From: Anabaena subtropica FACHB-260
Lineage (GTDB): Bacteria; Cyanobacteriota; Cyanobacteriia; Cyanobacteriales; Nostocaceae
Assembly (NCBI RefSeq): GCF_014697105.1
Contig: NZ_JACJRF010000017.1
Location: forward strand, 1 to 64,000
Reading direction: 5' to 3'
Length of the DNA: 64,000 nt
The position numbers and the translations under genes were made by a program. Below are positions 25,505-35,032 of this stretch, in pieces. The notes below the pieces were generated by a model. That model made no database searches and was not told the DNA's origin. It saw only the letters and a list, made by a program, of their open reading frames with translations. How positions within the stretch are numbered: the first letter of the stretch is position 1; each line of letters opens with the position of its first letter.

Positions 25505-27119
25505 CCCCTCCGCGCCCCTCCGCGTTTAACACCCCCAACAAATACTGTGACAAGGTAAACGCATCTACCCCTAACTCAGTACGTTCACGAGCTGCTAAAA
25601 TACCTGCTTGAGCGTGCCACCATGCAGCAGTAGCCACAATATCCTCTATCGGGATTTCTTTATTTACCACTTGTGCTAACAATCCCCCAAGTAACCCCGT
25701 TAACACATCGCCACTACCACCACGAGCTAAAGCTGGTGTACTTTCGGGATTAATCCACACTGAACCTTGAGGATTAGCTATGGCAGTTCTCGCCCCTTTT
25801 AACAATACCACTGCCCCACTTTGGGCGGACGCTTCCCGCACAGCCTTGACTCTATCGTGTTTAGCATCAGCAACATCAGGAAACAATCGAGAAAATTCCC
25901 CTGTATGGGGTGTGAGTATTGTTGCAGATTGGCGTTTTTGTAATGTGGGAATTGTCCCTAACTGTGCCAAAATATTTAAACCATCGGCATCGAGAATTAA
26001 AGGGCGATCGCTAGTTAGAACTTCCTCCACAATAGATGTAGCATCTTTAGTTAAACCAGGGCCACAGGCGATCGCACTAAAGGAACTTAAATCAGTATTA
26101 TCTGGTAATTGTAACTGAGCGATTGCCCCTGTTTCCGTCTCAGGACAACCAATCACCAACGCTTCCGGTAAATGGGATACCAAAAGATGCTTGAGAGATT
26201 CGGGTACAGCAATTGATAGCATCCCGACACCGCTACCCCTAGCACCCAAAGCCGTCAAAATCGCCCCACCAGCATAACGCCGGGAACCACAAATTAATAG
26301 TAAATGCCCTTCTTTATACTTATGCGTCACTGGGGGACGGGGTAAAGGTAAAGTAGATAGGGCTGCTGCTCGTGTAATCCGTTTGATTTCGGGTGTATCT
26401 CCCAACACAGCCAGCACATCAGCTAAAGGTATATCAAAATCAATTAGCTCAACTTTACCTACATAATCTAAAGCTTGATCCTGCAATAAACCTTGCTTCC
26501 ATAAACCTAAACAAAAGGTATAAGTCGCCCGAATCGCGGTTCCCAATACTTCACCTGTATCAGTATGTAACCCCGAAGGCAAATCAATACTAATAATTGG
26601 TTTACCCCATTCATTCAACTGATTAATTGCTGAAGCAATGGGTTCAGTAATTTTTCTTTCTAAACCAAAGCCAAACAACCCATCAACCAAAACATCACAA
26701 TCAGATAATTGCTCAATATCTTGATAACAAGGAATCCCTAGACTTTGAGCATACTGCAAATGCTGTGAAGTTAATTCCTTCAGCTTATCAAAAGGTGAAT
26801 AAATCCAAACTTCATACCCCATAAAATGCAATTCCCGCGCCACAACCAACGCATCACCACCGTTGTGTCCTGGCCCCGTGAGGATTCCCACACGGGAAGA
26901 AATACAATCTTGTCCTAAAATATCTTGAATGCGCCTAGCAATTAATCCTGCCACTTTTTCCATCAAAGCAGATACAGGCATTCCTGCTGCAAATATCCGC
27001 GCTTCAATGTCTCGCATTTGCGTAGCAGTAACTATGATTTGGGAAATGTGTTCGTTTCTAGTTAGCACTGCACTTTGTTCTAAAGCAAGAGCGTTCACCG
27101 AAGGTGTTGGCGGAGCCAT
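25497..27119 (-). CDS. nnrD: Bifunctional NAD(P)HX epimerase / dehydratase
   Basis: 540-aa fusion that repairs hydrated NAD(P)H. The N-terminal YjeF_N epimerase domain carries GILTGPGHNGGDALVVAREL near residues 70-90. The C-terminal carbohydrate-kinase-like ADP-dependent dehydratase carries TPHTGEFSRLFP and ARGGSGDVLTGLLGGLLAQ, where GSGD holds the catalytic Asp. The ATG at 27119 is used; a TTG at 27131 is possible. The last residues (NAEGRGGVI) come from two copies of a GCGGAGGGG repeat, so the C-terminus may have been extended by a repeat. Confidence 0.94.
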   Translation of the reverse strand: MAPPTPSVNALALEQSAVLTRNEHISQIIVTATQMRDIEARIFAAGMPVSALMEKVAGLIARRIQDILGQDCISSRVGILTGPGHNGGDALVVARELHFMGYEVWIYSPFDKLKELTSQHLQYAQSLGIPCYQDIEQLSDCDVLVDGLFGFGLERKITEPIASAINQLNEWGKPIISIDLPSGLHTDTGEVLGTAIRATYTFCLGLWKQGLLQDQALDYVGKVELIDFDIPLADVLAVLGDTPEIKRITRAAALSTLPLPRPPVTHKYKEGHLLLICGSRRYAGGAILTALGARGSGVGMLSIAVPESLKHLLVSHLPEALVIGCPETETGAIAQLQLPDNTDLSSFSAIACGPGLTKDATSIVEEVLTSDRPLILDADGLNILAQLGTIPTLQKRQSATILTPHTGEFSRLFPDVADAKHDRVKAVREASAQSGAVVLLKGARTAIANPQGSVWINPESTPALARGGSGDVLTGLLGGLLAQVVNKEIPIEDIVATAAWWHAQAGILAARERTELGVDAFTLSQYLLGVLNAEGRGGVI

Positions 27120-27171
27120 CGCTTCATACAATTAATTTTATCCTAGCCTGAACGATAAAAATCATCTAAAA

Positions 27172-27197
27172 GGGACGCACAGTAATCTGTACGCCCC
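27172..27197 (-). terminator. Inverted repeat between the NUDIX and nnrD genes
   Basis: GGGACGCACAG (27172-27182) and CTGTACGCCCC (27187-27197) pair at 9 of 11 positions around a 4-nt loop. It is downstream of the NUDIX gene and upstream of nnrD, and resembles the GACGCAC palindromes at 10.5 and 51.9 kb. Confidence 0.5.
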
Positions 27198-27229
27198 TAC
27201 AATAATCTATTTGTATCAGCAAGCTGACT

Positions 27230-27778
27230 TTAAACTAAAAACGGCCGCGCTAAGAAAAAGCTAGTAATTGACTTCGCATCTATGGGTTCTCCCTCCAGAA
27301 TGGCTCTTTCCATTTCTTCTGGTGTTAACAGTACAGTTTCAATATCTTCGTCGTCGTCTTGTTTTGGTGGTGTGTCTAGCTTTTCTAAATCCCTCGCCAG
27401 AAAAGCATAGATAATTTCATCGGAATAACCAGGTGCGAGGAAAAACTCGCCTAATTTATCCCACTTTTGCGCGCTATAACCAGTTTCTTCTTCTATTTCG
27501 CGCTTTACGGTTTCTAAAGGCTCTTCTGTGGGTTCTAAAGTTCCTGCGGGAAATTCAAGTATCCGCCCTTGCACAGCAAAACGATATTGACGGACGAGTA
27601 CAAGTTTACCTTCTGGCGTTACAGGCACAGCTAGAGCGCCGCCGGGGTGACGAATGCACTCCCATTCGCCTTCGGCTTTGTTGGGTAAACGCAAGCGATT
27701 GACTTCAAAATCAAATTTGCGCCCTTTATAGAACAAGCGTTGTTTTAATAGCTGTGGTAATTCTCTACCTAATGGCAT
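27230..27778 (-). CDS. NUDIX hydrolase, ADP-ribose pyrophosphatase-like
   Basis: 182 aa with a full NUDIX box, G-x5-E-x7-REIEEETGY, near residues 78-100 (PAGTLEPTEEPLETVKREI, then EEETGY). The upstream RQYRFAVQGRILEFPAG is typical of the ADP-ribose or nucleotide-sugar pyrophosphatase group. Likely role is cleaving ADP-ribose or similar toxic nucleoside diphosphates, with metal bound by the glutamates of the box. It sits between folK and nnrD on the same strand, but with gaps of about 85-110 bp, so co-transcription is uncertain. The adjacent NAD(P)HX repair gene makes a nucleotide-housekeeping theme. Confidence 0.9.
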   Translation of the reverse strand: MPLGRELPQLLKQRLFYKGRKFDFEVNRLRLPNKAEGEWECIRHPGGALAVPVTPEGKLVLVRQYRFAVQGRILEFPAGTLEPTEEPLETVKREIEEETGYSAQKWDKLGEFFLAPGYSDEIIYAFLARDLEKLDTPPKQDDDEDIETVLLTPEEMERAILEGEPIDAKSITSFFLARPFLV

Positions 27779-27862
27779 AATTAAGATTATTTTGTCTTAA
27801 ATAGCACAGATAAACACTGGAGTTGTTCGTCCTATCAGCGTTTTCTGCTCTGGGTAATGGTT

Positions 27863-28357
27863 TTAACTGCCCTTTAACAAATGTACATCAGAACAGTCTA
27901 CCTTTTTTACCAGCTCTCTAATTACATATCCGGAAAGTGGCTCTATCCAATCAGGCACAATCTCCGCTAAAGGCACTAATACGAAGGCTCGCTCTTGCAT
28001 TCGCGGATGAGGTATCTGGAGAATTGGTGTATCAATAATTAAGTCATCATACAATAACAAATCCAAGTCCAGCGATCGCGGGCCCCAACGTTCTTGTCGC
28101 ACCCGCCCAAATTTTTGTTCTATTGCTAGCAATGTTTCTAACAATTTTTGGGGATTCATCTCTACCTGTAGTGTGATGCAACCGTTTAAGTAATCTGGTT
28201 GTGGCGGCCCTACTGCTTTGGTGATATACCAACTGGATTTTGCTTGTAGTTGAATGCCTGGAATAGCTGCTAATTCTGCTGTTGCAGCTTCTAATATTGT
28301 TAAAGAATCACCTATATTACTACCAAGGGCGATCGCTGTTTGCGTGGCGTTGCTCAT
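27863..28357 (-). CDS. folK: 6-hydroxymethyl-7,8-dihydropterin pyrophosphokinase
   Basis: 164 aa from ATG 28357, matching the usual family length of about 160; an in-frame start at 28441 would add 28 unrelated residues. It transfers pyrophosphate from ATP to hydroxymethyl-dihydropterin in folate synthesis. The family signature RWGPRSLDLDLLLYDD is intact, with IALGSNIGDS at the start and IPHPRMQERAFVLVPLAEI near the end. Confidence 0.94.
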   Translation of the reverse strand: MSNATQTAIALGSNIGDSLTILEAATAELAAIPGIQLQAKSSWYITKAVGPPQPDYLNGCITLQVEMNPQKLLETLLAIEQKFGRVRQERWGPRSLDLDLLLYDDLIIDTPILQIPHPRMQERAFVLVPLAEIVPDWIEPLSGYVIRELVKKVDCSDVHLLKGS

Positions 28358-28890
28358 CGCACTTGCTTGAATCTTTGGCGTAAATTCTGCATCGTGGTTT
28401 GTGAATACTTTTTGGCTATTTTTATTATTATAAACAGTCAATAGAATTTACTGTATTTTTATTTACAAACACTAATTACTTGAATACTGTAACAGTTTTG
28501 TGTTATTTCTGATATTCGATGTGCGACTTCAATCTTCCCCATTTCTCCAAAAATTCGAGGATTTTGTTGCCAATAAATGATTTATGAAGGCTACAAAAAA
28601 ATGATAATTTAAAATTTATCAAGCTTTAAGGCTGTGATAAAGATCAAATCAATATAATTTTCTATTTATTTTGTTAGGCTATCTGTCCCTGAATTTCCAC
28701 TTGTTAATAGTTCTGCAAAAAACATTTTTATAAAATGATGAATTTAGTTAATTGTTTATAAGCTATTATGATAACACCAATGTGTTGCACAGAAACTTAA
28801 TTTATCTCTTAAGGATTAGTGCAAAATATTGTGCGAAGAACTAACGTGGAGAAACTTAATCTCCTAGTTCAAGCAACAAGTAACTAAATT
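28358..28890. other. Gene-free stretch with a leader hairpin before the PBP gene
   Basis: About 530 AT-rich bp between divergent folK and the PBP gene. The only structure I can support is at 28838-28870, where GAACTA pairs with TAGTTC and GGAGA with TCTCC in one interrupted hairpin. It ends about 20 nt before the TTG start of the PBP gene and may affect its translation. Confidence 0.45.
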
Positions 28891-31254
28891 TTGAGTGACT
28901 CTGACAAGGGGGAACTACACTTGCCGCCTAGTAATCGTTACGAGCAACAAGAATCCACAAATGAGAGCTTACCGCCAACAAAGGTGGTAAGACCAAATAA
29001 ATTACTCAACCGGATAGGTGGTCTAACGTCTGGGATCGTTAGTGGATTTACGAGCCGCCAGCAGCCTATCTATCGTCGTTTATGGTTTTGGGCTGGCTTA
29101 AGTGTAGGTGGTGGGATCATTGCCTTCACCTATTTATTAGGGGAAATAGATAGAAGCTTACCTGATAAATCGGAACTGCAAGCAGTTGTTCGTGAGCAAA
29201 CAATAACTATCAAAGCTGTTGATGGGAGTATATTACAGCAGCAAGGAGAAGCAACCAGAGAAAAACTAAATCTGGAGCAGATACCTGATACTCTCAAAAA
29301 CGCTTTTATTGCTTCCGAAGATAGTAGATTTGGGCAGCATGAAGGTATTGATGCCCCAGGAATTATCAGAGCCGCAATTAATAATTTGCGATCGCAAAAT
29401 GTGGTAGAAGGTGGCAGCACCATTACCCAACAGTTAGTCAGAATTCTGTTTCTGAAACACGAGCGTACAATCTGGCGCAAACTCAAGGAAATGCGTCTGG
29501 CTCAGAAATTAGAACAAGAATTAACCAAAGAGCAGATTTTAGAGCGTTATTTGAATTTAGTATATTTGGGTGCTGGAGCTTACGGAGTAGCAGATGCGGC
29601 ATGGGTATACTTCAGTAAACCAGTAGACCAACTTACCCTTGATGAAGCAGCAATGATTGCGGGGCTACCGCCTGCACCAAGTCTGTTTTCCCCAGACAGA
29701 AGCCCAGAAGCTGCCAGAAAACGGCGAAATTTGGTATTGCAACGCATGGAAACAGAGGGCTTCATCACCTCTGCCCAAAAGCAAGCCGCCATGCAAAAAG
29801 CAATTACTCTCAAATCCAGTTTGCCCAAACGACTGCAAGTAGAATCGCCTTACTTTAGCACTTACATTCAGCAAGAATTACCAAAGTATGTTTCTCCTGA
29901 GGTGTTAGCCACTGGAGGCCTAACTGTAGAAACAACCTTAAATCCAACTTGGCAAGCAGCAGCCGAAGCAGCAGTTGCTAAAACCTTAAAAAATCAAGGA
30001 CGTTGGCAAAACTTTAGACAAGCAGCTTTAGTCGCCATTGACCCCCGTAACGGGCAAATACAAGCTATGGTTGGGGGCAGAGACTTCGGTAAAAACCAAT
30101 TTAACCGCGTTACCCAAGCAAAACGCCAGCCAGGCTCAACATTTAAGGGTTTTTTATATGCTACCGCGATCGCTACTGGCAGAAGCCCTTACGATACTTA
30201 TTTAGATGCTCCCTTTGTTGTCGATGGCTACGAACCAAAAAACTACGGTGAAACTTTCCGGGGCATGATGAATATGCGCGATGCTCTCACCCGTTCAGTG
30301 AATGTGGTAGCCCTGAAAGTCATGCTTGATGTGGGATTTGAGCCAACTATTCAGACAGCCAAGAACATGGGGATTAAATCGCAACTCAATCCTCATTATT
30401 CTCTAGCTCTTGGCTCGAATGAAGTCAATTTATTAGAGCTAACCAGTGCTTACGGCAGCTTTGCCACCCAAGGATTACACTCTGAGCCACATGGCATCCG
30501 CCGCATCCTCAACCGCAAAGGAGATGTCATTTGGTCGGCAAAATTTGATTCTCAGCGAGTCCTTGACCCTACTAGCGCTGCCATCATGACATGGATGCTG
30601 CGTAACGTTGTTGATTCTGGCACTGGTGCAGCAGCCAGACTTCCGAATAGACCAGTGGCCGGGAAGACCGGCACATCCGATGAAGCCCGTGATTTGTGGT
30701 TTATTGGCTACATTCCCCAACTAGTGACAGGGGTTTGGTTAGGTAACGATGACAATCGCCCCACCTCTGGCGGTAGTGGTAGCGCTGCGTCTACTTGGCA
30801 TGAATTTATGAAACAAGCTGTAGAGGAAATGCCAGTAGAAAAATTCCCTGAAAGACCCAAATTAGAAGGTCGCAAAGGCAGCATTAAAGCAAAACCTATC
30901 AAGCCCAAACAAATCCTCCACCGTTCTCTTAAATCTGATCCTGAAGCAGTCCAGGATACCAGTTCATCCACAAGGCGCAGAAGAAGAAATCAGCAGTTAG
31001 AACAAAACACCCCGACTGATTCACCCAGAAGAAGAAGAAGACGCTCTAGCAGCCAAGAATCTGGCTCTAGTGTTAGTGAAAATACATCTCGCACAAGACG
31101 GCAAAACAGGGTAGCAGAGTCAAATACCCCAGTACCCCGTAGAGATCGAAGGTCTTCATCTCTAAGAAGTAGTAGTTCTAGCTCCGCTAATTCTTCAACA
31201 CCCAAACCTTCCTGGCGAGACAGGCTCAGACCTATGCCATCCTCTTCTGACTAA
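28891..31254 (+). CDS. Class A penicillin-binding protein (PBP1A-like)
   Basis: 787 aa from TTG 28891. After a cytoplasmic N-terminus and one membrane anchor (residues about 70-90), the GT51 transglycosylase domain shows catalytic E143 in EDSRFG and GGSTITQQLVR. The transpeptidase domain has S416-TFK, SVN at 469-471 and KTGTS from K592. The product polymerises and cross-links peptidoglycan. The C-terminal 100 residues are an unusual Arg/Ser-rich tail (SPRRRRRRSSSQESGS and similar), highly basic and probably disordered, lying outside the membrane where it could bind peptidoglycan or anionic polymer. Cyanobacteria have several class A PBPs, so no specific symbol is given. Confidence 0.94.
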   Translation: MSDSDKGELHLPPSNRYEQQESTNESLPPTKVVRPNKLLNRIGGLTSGIVSGFTSRQQPIYRRLWFWAGLSVGGGIIAFTYLLGEIDRSLPDKSELQAVVREQTITIKAVDGSILQQQGEATREKLNLEQIPDTLKNAFIASEDSRFGQHEGIDAPGIIRAAINNLRSQNVVEGGSTITQQLVRILFLKHERTIWRKLKEMRLAQKLEQELTKEQILERYLNLVYLGAGAYGVADAAWVYFSKPVDQLTLDEAAMIAGLPPAPSLFSPDRSPEAARKRRNLVLQRMETEGFITSAQKQAAMQKAITLKSSLPKRLQVESPYFSTYIQQELPKYVSPEVLATGGLTVETTLNPTWQAAAEAAVAKTLKNQGRWQNFRQAALVAIDPRNGQIQAMVGGRDFGKNQFNRVTQAKRQPGSTFKGFLYATAIATGRSPYDTYLDAPFVVDGYEPKNYGETFRGMMNMRDALTRSVNVVALKVMLDVGFEPTIQTAKNMGIKSQLNPHYSLALGSNEVNLLELTSAYGSFATQGLHSEPHGIRRILNRKGDVIWSAKFDSQRVLDPTSAAIMTWMLRNVVDSGTGAAARLPNRPVAGKTGTSDEARDLWFIGYIPQLVTGVWLGNDDNRPTSGGSGSAASTWHEFMKQAVEEMPVEKFPERPKLEGRKGSIKAKPIKPKQILHRSLKSDPEAVQDTSSSTRRRRRNQQLEQNTPTDSPRRRRRRSSSQESGSSVSENTSRTRRQNRVAESNTPVPRRDRRSSSLRSSSSSSANSSTPKPSWRDRLRPMPSSSD

Positions 31255-31568
31255 TCCCAGTTGCTAGTTAAAGTGTTTTTTCTGCGAATGTGTACTGCAC
31301 CAAACAGAGAAATGGTGTATCTAGATTTAGTTTTGAGATTTGGTAATTGGTGACGGGTAATTGAAAAGCAACTTTCTCCCATTACCCATTACCAGTTTTG
31401 TAAGGCGTTTTATGATGTACGTGTACACCTTGGGGCTGGAACCTGAGAGGAAATAGAAACTCTACAAGACACCGCAAGCCAAAGAATGAGCTACAAAGCT
31501 CATATTTTTCAGATTATCCCCATTTGAACAATGGTGTACATTATTTATGCTATCTTTTAGCAAAAAAG
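31255..31568. other. Gene-free stretch after the PBP gene
   Basis: The main structure is an inverted repeat near 31341-31393: GGTAATTGGTGACGGGTAAT against CATTACCCATTACC, made of ATTACCC-type heptamers. It may mark the 3' end of the PBP transcript. No gene seen. Confidence 0.45.
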
Positions 31569-31642
31569 GGCGAACGAGGGGACTTGAACCCCCGAATGGT
31601 GGAACCACAATCCACTGCCTTAACCACTTGGCTACGCCCGCC
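31569..31642 (-). tRNA. trnH: tRNA-His(GTG)
   Basis: A full cloverleaf can be drawn: a 7-bp acceptor stem with two G-U pairs, an anticodon stem CCACT-type region (GTGGA TTGTGGT TCCAC) giving anticodon GTG, and a T arm GGGGG TTCAAGT CCCCT. The extra 5' G (position -1) faces C73, the mark of tRNA-His. CCA is not encoded. Confidence 0.95.
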
Positions 31643-31765
31643 ATAGACATACTTGATTATAGCACGTGTTTGGTGAATTGATCCAGATTTTTTTGAAAGG
31701 AACGGACTGTACTGATTCAGAGTCTGAGGAATGCAAATTAATTTAGCGAATTAAAGTTAGAAAGT

Positions 31766-32149
31766 ATGAAACTATTTACCATCATGGCATCTGTAGGAGC
31801 GTTAGGACTAGCAGCTGTGTTGGGAGTAGGAATGGCGAAAACCAATCCTCATCAGACTGAATATGAAGAGTATGCTGTACAACGACTGACGGGATACTTA
31901 AAAAATGATGTCTGCAATAAAACAACGAAGCTCTTAGAACGGTTAATAAATTATAACTGTGACAAATTAGTAGATTCCGCTAACCCCCAAATACGGCAAC
32001 TCCTCTCAGCTACTACCGAAAGACAAGACTTTGTTCTTTTTAGCATTTACCGTACTGAATTAAAATTAAGTACCTGGATACCATCCTACAAATTTGAAAC
32101 CGTGGGAGCATTTAATAACTTTTATACTTACACGGCAGAAGAACAGTGA
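31766..32149 (+). CDS. DUF4359 family protein
   Basis: 127 aa with an N-terminal hydrophobic segment (IMASVGALGLAAVLGVGMA, residues about 6-24) acting as signal or membrane anchor. A compact domain follows, containing two cysteines (VCNKTTKLL, YNCDKLVD) that could pair, then FVLFSIYRTEL. This is the pattern of DUF4359, small secreted or membrane-anchored proteins of cyanobacteria with no known function. It is alone between tRNA-His and the siroheme genes; a repeat-rich stretch follows its stop. Confidence 0.8.
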   Translation: MKLFTIMASVGALGLAAVLGVGMAKTNPHQTEYEEYAVQRLTGYLKNDVCNKTTKLLERLINYNCDKLVDSANPQIRQLLSATTERQDFVLFSIYRTELKLSTWIPSYKFETVGAFNNFYTYTAEEQ

Positions 32150-32154
32150 AGAGC

Positions 32155-32268
32155 AGGGGGCAGGGGAGCCACTGCGGTCTTCTCTACGTTCCCTACGGGT
32201 GGCGGAAGCCTCTCGTAGAGAAGTGGTCTCCCCAAGTGGAGCAAGTGGCGTAGCAGGGGAGAAGAAAA
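32155..32268. repeat. Composite dispersed repeat with a nested hairpin
   Basis: The outer sequence (GGGGAGCCACTGCGGTCTT ... GGTCTCCCCAAGTGGAGCAA and on to GTGGCGTAGCAGGGG) occurs inverted at 63750-63812 inside another gene. Here about 40 bp with complementary ends (TCTCTACG / CGTAGAGA) interrupt it after GCGGTCTT. This looks like one repeat inserted into another. Confidence 0.7.
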
Positions 32269-32337
32269 CCAATAACCAATGACTAATAACTTTCTGTAAC
32301 ATAGTAAAAATAGTTACGAAAAATTGACCTATTGCCC

Positions 32338-33051
32338 ATGTCATCTGCCTACTTGCTGGTATCCCACGGAAGCCGAGATCCGCGTCCAGAAATTGCTATG
32401 CAGCAATTAGCAAAGCTGGTGGCTGAAAAACTACATATTCCAGAAAAGCTAGTGGGTACAGGATATTTGGAAGTGGTTTCTGAGCCTTTGCATGAGCAGA
32501 TTAGAAATTTTTCCCAAAATGCTGAAGCTGTTGGTTGTCATCGCCTGAAAATCATACCCTTGTTTCTGCTCCCAGGCGTTCACGTGATGACGGATATTCC
32601 TAGTGAGGTAGCACAGGCACAACAGGCTGTATGTCAAGATATCCTGATTGAATTACAACCATACTTGGGTAGTCATGGGGGTTTACAAGCATTCCTCCAA
32701 AAGCAAATCGCTAGTATAAAAGCAGAAGCGTGGATTCTTTTGTCTCATGGTAGCCGTCGCCCAGGTTCTCTACAGCCAGTGGAGATAATGGCGGTGAATA
32801 TAGGGGCTGTTACTGCTTATTGGTCTGTAGCTCCTAGTTTAGAATCGCAGATAGAAGAGTTAGTAAGGGCTGGTTACAAAGAAATTGCGATTTTGCCATA
32901 CTTTCTATTCTCAGGTGGCATAACTGATGCGATCGCTCAAGCAGTTGAGGCGCTAAAATTACAATTTCCTGGGGTGAGTTTATACTTAGCAGCACCTCTG
33001 GGAGAAAGTGGAGAATTAGCCGATTTAATTGGGGATTTAATTTACAGATGA
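32338..33051 (+). CDS. sirB: Sirohydrochlorin chelatase (CbiX/SirB type)
   Basis: 237 aa from ATG 32338 (a TTG two codons earlier is less likely). It has two CbiX halves: the first with LLVSHGSRDPRPEIAM and its His, then PLFLLPGVHVMTDIP; the second with ILLSHGSRRPGS and ILPYFLFSGGITDAI. The enzyme inserts ferrous iron into sirohydrochlorin to make siroheme for nitrite and sulfite reductases. The stop overlaps the start of cobA by 4 bp (ATGA), a strong sign of translational coupling in one pathway. Confidence 0.92.
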   Translation: MSSAYLLVSHGSRDPRPEIAMQQLAKLVAEKLHIPEKLVGTGYLEVVSEPLHEQIRNFSQNAEAVGCHRLKIIPLFLLPGVHVMTDIPSEVAQAQQAVCQDILIELQPYLGSHGGLQAFLQKQIASIKAEAWILLSHGSRRPGSLQPVEIMAVNIGAVTAYWSVAPSLESQIEELVRAGYKEIAILPYFLFSGGITDAIAQAVEALKLQFPGVSLYLAAPLGESGELADLIGDLIYR

Positions 33052-33833
33052 ACCGCACAGACAACGAGGGGAAAAAGGATTTGGGTAAGGTTTATTTGGT
33101 GGGTGCGGGGCCTGGTGATCCAGGGCTGATGACTGTGAAGGGAAAAGGTATCTTAGAATGTGCCGATGTGGTGATTTATGATGCTTTAGTCAGTCCGGCA
33201 ATTTTGGCAATGATTAATCCCCAAGCAGAGCAAATTAACGCTGGTAAGCGGATGGGGCGACATTCACTGTTGCAAGACGAAACAACTCAACTACTAATTG
33301 AACAAGCCCAACATCACGCTGTTGTCGTGCGCTTAAAAGGTGGCGATCCTTTTATTTTTGGTCGTGGTGGAGAAGAGATGGCTGATTTGGTTGCTGCTGG
33401 TATCCCAGTGGAGGTTGTGCCAGGAATTACATCTGGGATTGCAGCGCCAGCCTATGCAGGGATTCCCTTAACTCATCGCTTATATAGTTCATCTGTTACT
33501 TTTGTAACTGGTCATGAGGCGGCTGGTAAGTATAAACCGAAGGTAAATTGGCAAGCGATCGCCCACGGTTCAGAAACAATAGTAATTTATATGGGAATCC
33601 ACAACCTACCTTACATTGTGGAACAGTTAAATAAGGCTGGATTGAGTTTAGAAACACCGATTGCTTTAGTACGTTGGGGTACACGTCCCGAACAAGAAGA
33701 ACTAATTGGTGAATTGGCGACAATTGTAGAACTAGTGGAAAAAAGCGGGTTTGAAGCACCAGCGATCGCAGTCATTGGATCGGTAGTCAATATGCACCGT
33801 ATTTTATCTAGATTAGAGTTGCTGCATGATTAA
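33048..33833 (+). CDS. cobA: Uroporphyrinogen-III C-methyltransferase
   Basis: 261-aa SAM-dependent enzyme that makes precorrin-2 from uroporphyrinogen III, the branch point to siroheme and cobalamin. Signatures are VGAGPGDPGLMTVKG near residues 18-32, VVRLKGGDPFIFGRGGEE near 92-109, and PGITSGIAAPAYAGIPLTHR near 125-145. No HemD or CysG domain is fused. It overlaps sirB by 4 bp; the precorrin-2 dehydrogenase is not in the window. Confidence 0.95.
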   Translation: MNRTDNEGKKDLGKVYLVGAGPGDPGLMTVKGKGILECADVVIYDALVSPAILAMINPQAEQINAGKRMGRHSLLQDETTQLLIEQAQHHAVVVRLKGGDPFIFGRGGEEMADLVAAGIPVEVVPGITSGIAAPAYAGIPLTHRLYSSSVTFVTGHEAAGKYKPKVNWQAIAHGSETIVIYMGIHNLPYIVEQLNKAGLSLETPIALVRWGTRPEQEELIGELATIVELVEKSGFEAPAIAVIGSVVNMHRILSRLELLHD

Positions 33834-33895
33834 CGCTTTTAGTCTATGATCGGTCACGAGTTTCAGCTTCATGACGTAACTGACGAAATTAAAAA

Positions 33896-35032
33896 TTACA
33901 CAATATGTTTAAAGATTACTTTTAGTAAATCTCCTTGAGTAAAAGGTTTAGTTAAATGACCTGACGCTCTGACTATCTTAGCTCTGGCTCTATCAATTAG
34001 ACTAGCTTTTGCTGTCACCATAATCACAGGTGTGTTTTTAAAATATGAATGTTTGCGTAATAAAGAACATAATTCATAGCCATCTAAATCAGGCATATCA
34101 ACGTTGATCAAAATGATATCTGGCTTTGTGCAGAGAATTTCCATCAAAGCTTTTAAGGAATCTGTTACGCCAATTACTGCAAATATTTGGTCATCTAAAA
34201 AAGTTCTAATACTATTTAGTACAATTGGATTTTCATCAATACAAAATATCGTATAAACTTTTTTATCAGCAGATGGAGATACCTGCTGATATCCATTATT
34301 TACAGTATTAGGCTGAGATATATAGCGCTTTGGATATTCTAAAGATTTATTAGTATTTATTTGTGGTAATCGTGGCTCAGGTTTAGGCTGAGTATGTGTA
34401 CGCGATGTAAATTTATTACTATGTCTGCTGTTAATTGACGACTGATTATTTTCTGTAGATGAAGATGTTTCTTGAGTAGATGCTTCCCTACGGAATTCTT
34501 GGGGAACACGTCCACGCTGTTGACATTGTTCCACTAATAATCGAACATTCAGGTAACAAAATTTAGGTAAATCGTCTAAAAAACTTTCGGGAATAAATTC
34601 ATAACTACCTTCTTCTAATGCCAGAAATGATTCTAAAACTTCTAATGCTAATTCTTCTATGAGAATGGCTGTTTGTGTGGAACTAATATATTTCTGATTT
34701 ACTAACCAACAAATAGCCAAATAATCGGGATTTGGTATTGCTTGACTTTCTATTCCCGTTTCAAAAATTGCTCGTAACTGCTCGTTAATTTCTTTAGGTA
34801 GTGTCGTAATTTGTTGGCTCAAACTCCGCAAATGTCTATAAAGCGGTTCAAACATTCTCTCGGAATAGCAAGCATAAATCAGCTTACCCTCTTCTACATA
34901 TATTGACCAAGTGCCTGAAGTACTGAATACTTGCAAGCAACCAGTAACTGTCTTCCCAGTAATTTTTTTTAATAAAGATAAGGGTTGTAATTTCTGAAAG
35001 AATCTGTACCTAGTAATCGGAAGTGTTTTCAT
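33896..35032 (-). CDS. PatA-like response regulator (N-terminal PATAN-type domain, C-terminal REC)
   Basis: 378 aa. The N-terminal half (about residues 15-185; LLKKITGKTVTGCLQVFSTSG) resembles the PATAN/DUF4388 domain of PatA, PixG and similar cyanobacterial regulators. Residues about 185-255 are a polar linker. The C-terminal receiver has the acidic pair in IFCIDENP, phosphoacceptor D312 in ILINVDMPDLDGY and the lysine in GHLTKPF. There is no DNA-binding domain, so it should work through protein contacts, as PatA-type regulators do in motility or heterocyst patterning. No partner kinase is adjacent. Confidence 0.88.
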   Translation of the reverse strand: MKTLPITRYRFFQKLQPLSLLKKITGKTVTGCLQVFSTSGTWSIYVEEGKLIYACYSERMFEPLYRHLRSLSQQITTLPKEINEQLRAIFETGIESQAIPNPDYLAICWLVNQKYISSTQTAILIEELALEVLESFLALEEGSYEFIPESFLDDLPKFCYLNVRLLVEQCQQRGRVPQEFRREASTQETSSSTENNQSSINSRHSNKFTSRTHTQPKPEPRLPQINTNKSLEYPKRYISQPNTVNNGYQQVSPSADKKVYTIFCIDENPIVLNSIRTFLDDQIFAVIGVTDSLKALMEILCTKPDIILINVDMPDLDGYELCSLLRKHSYFKNTPVIMVTAKASLIDRARAKIVRASGHLTKPFTQGDLLKVIFKHIV

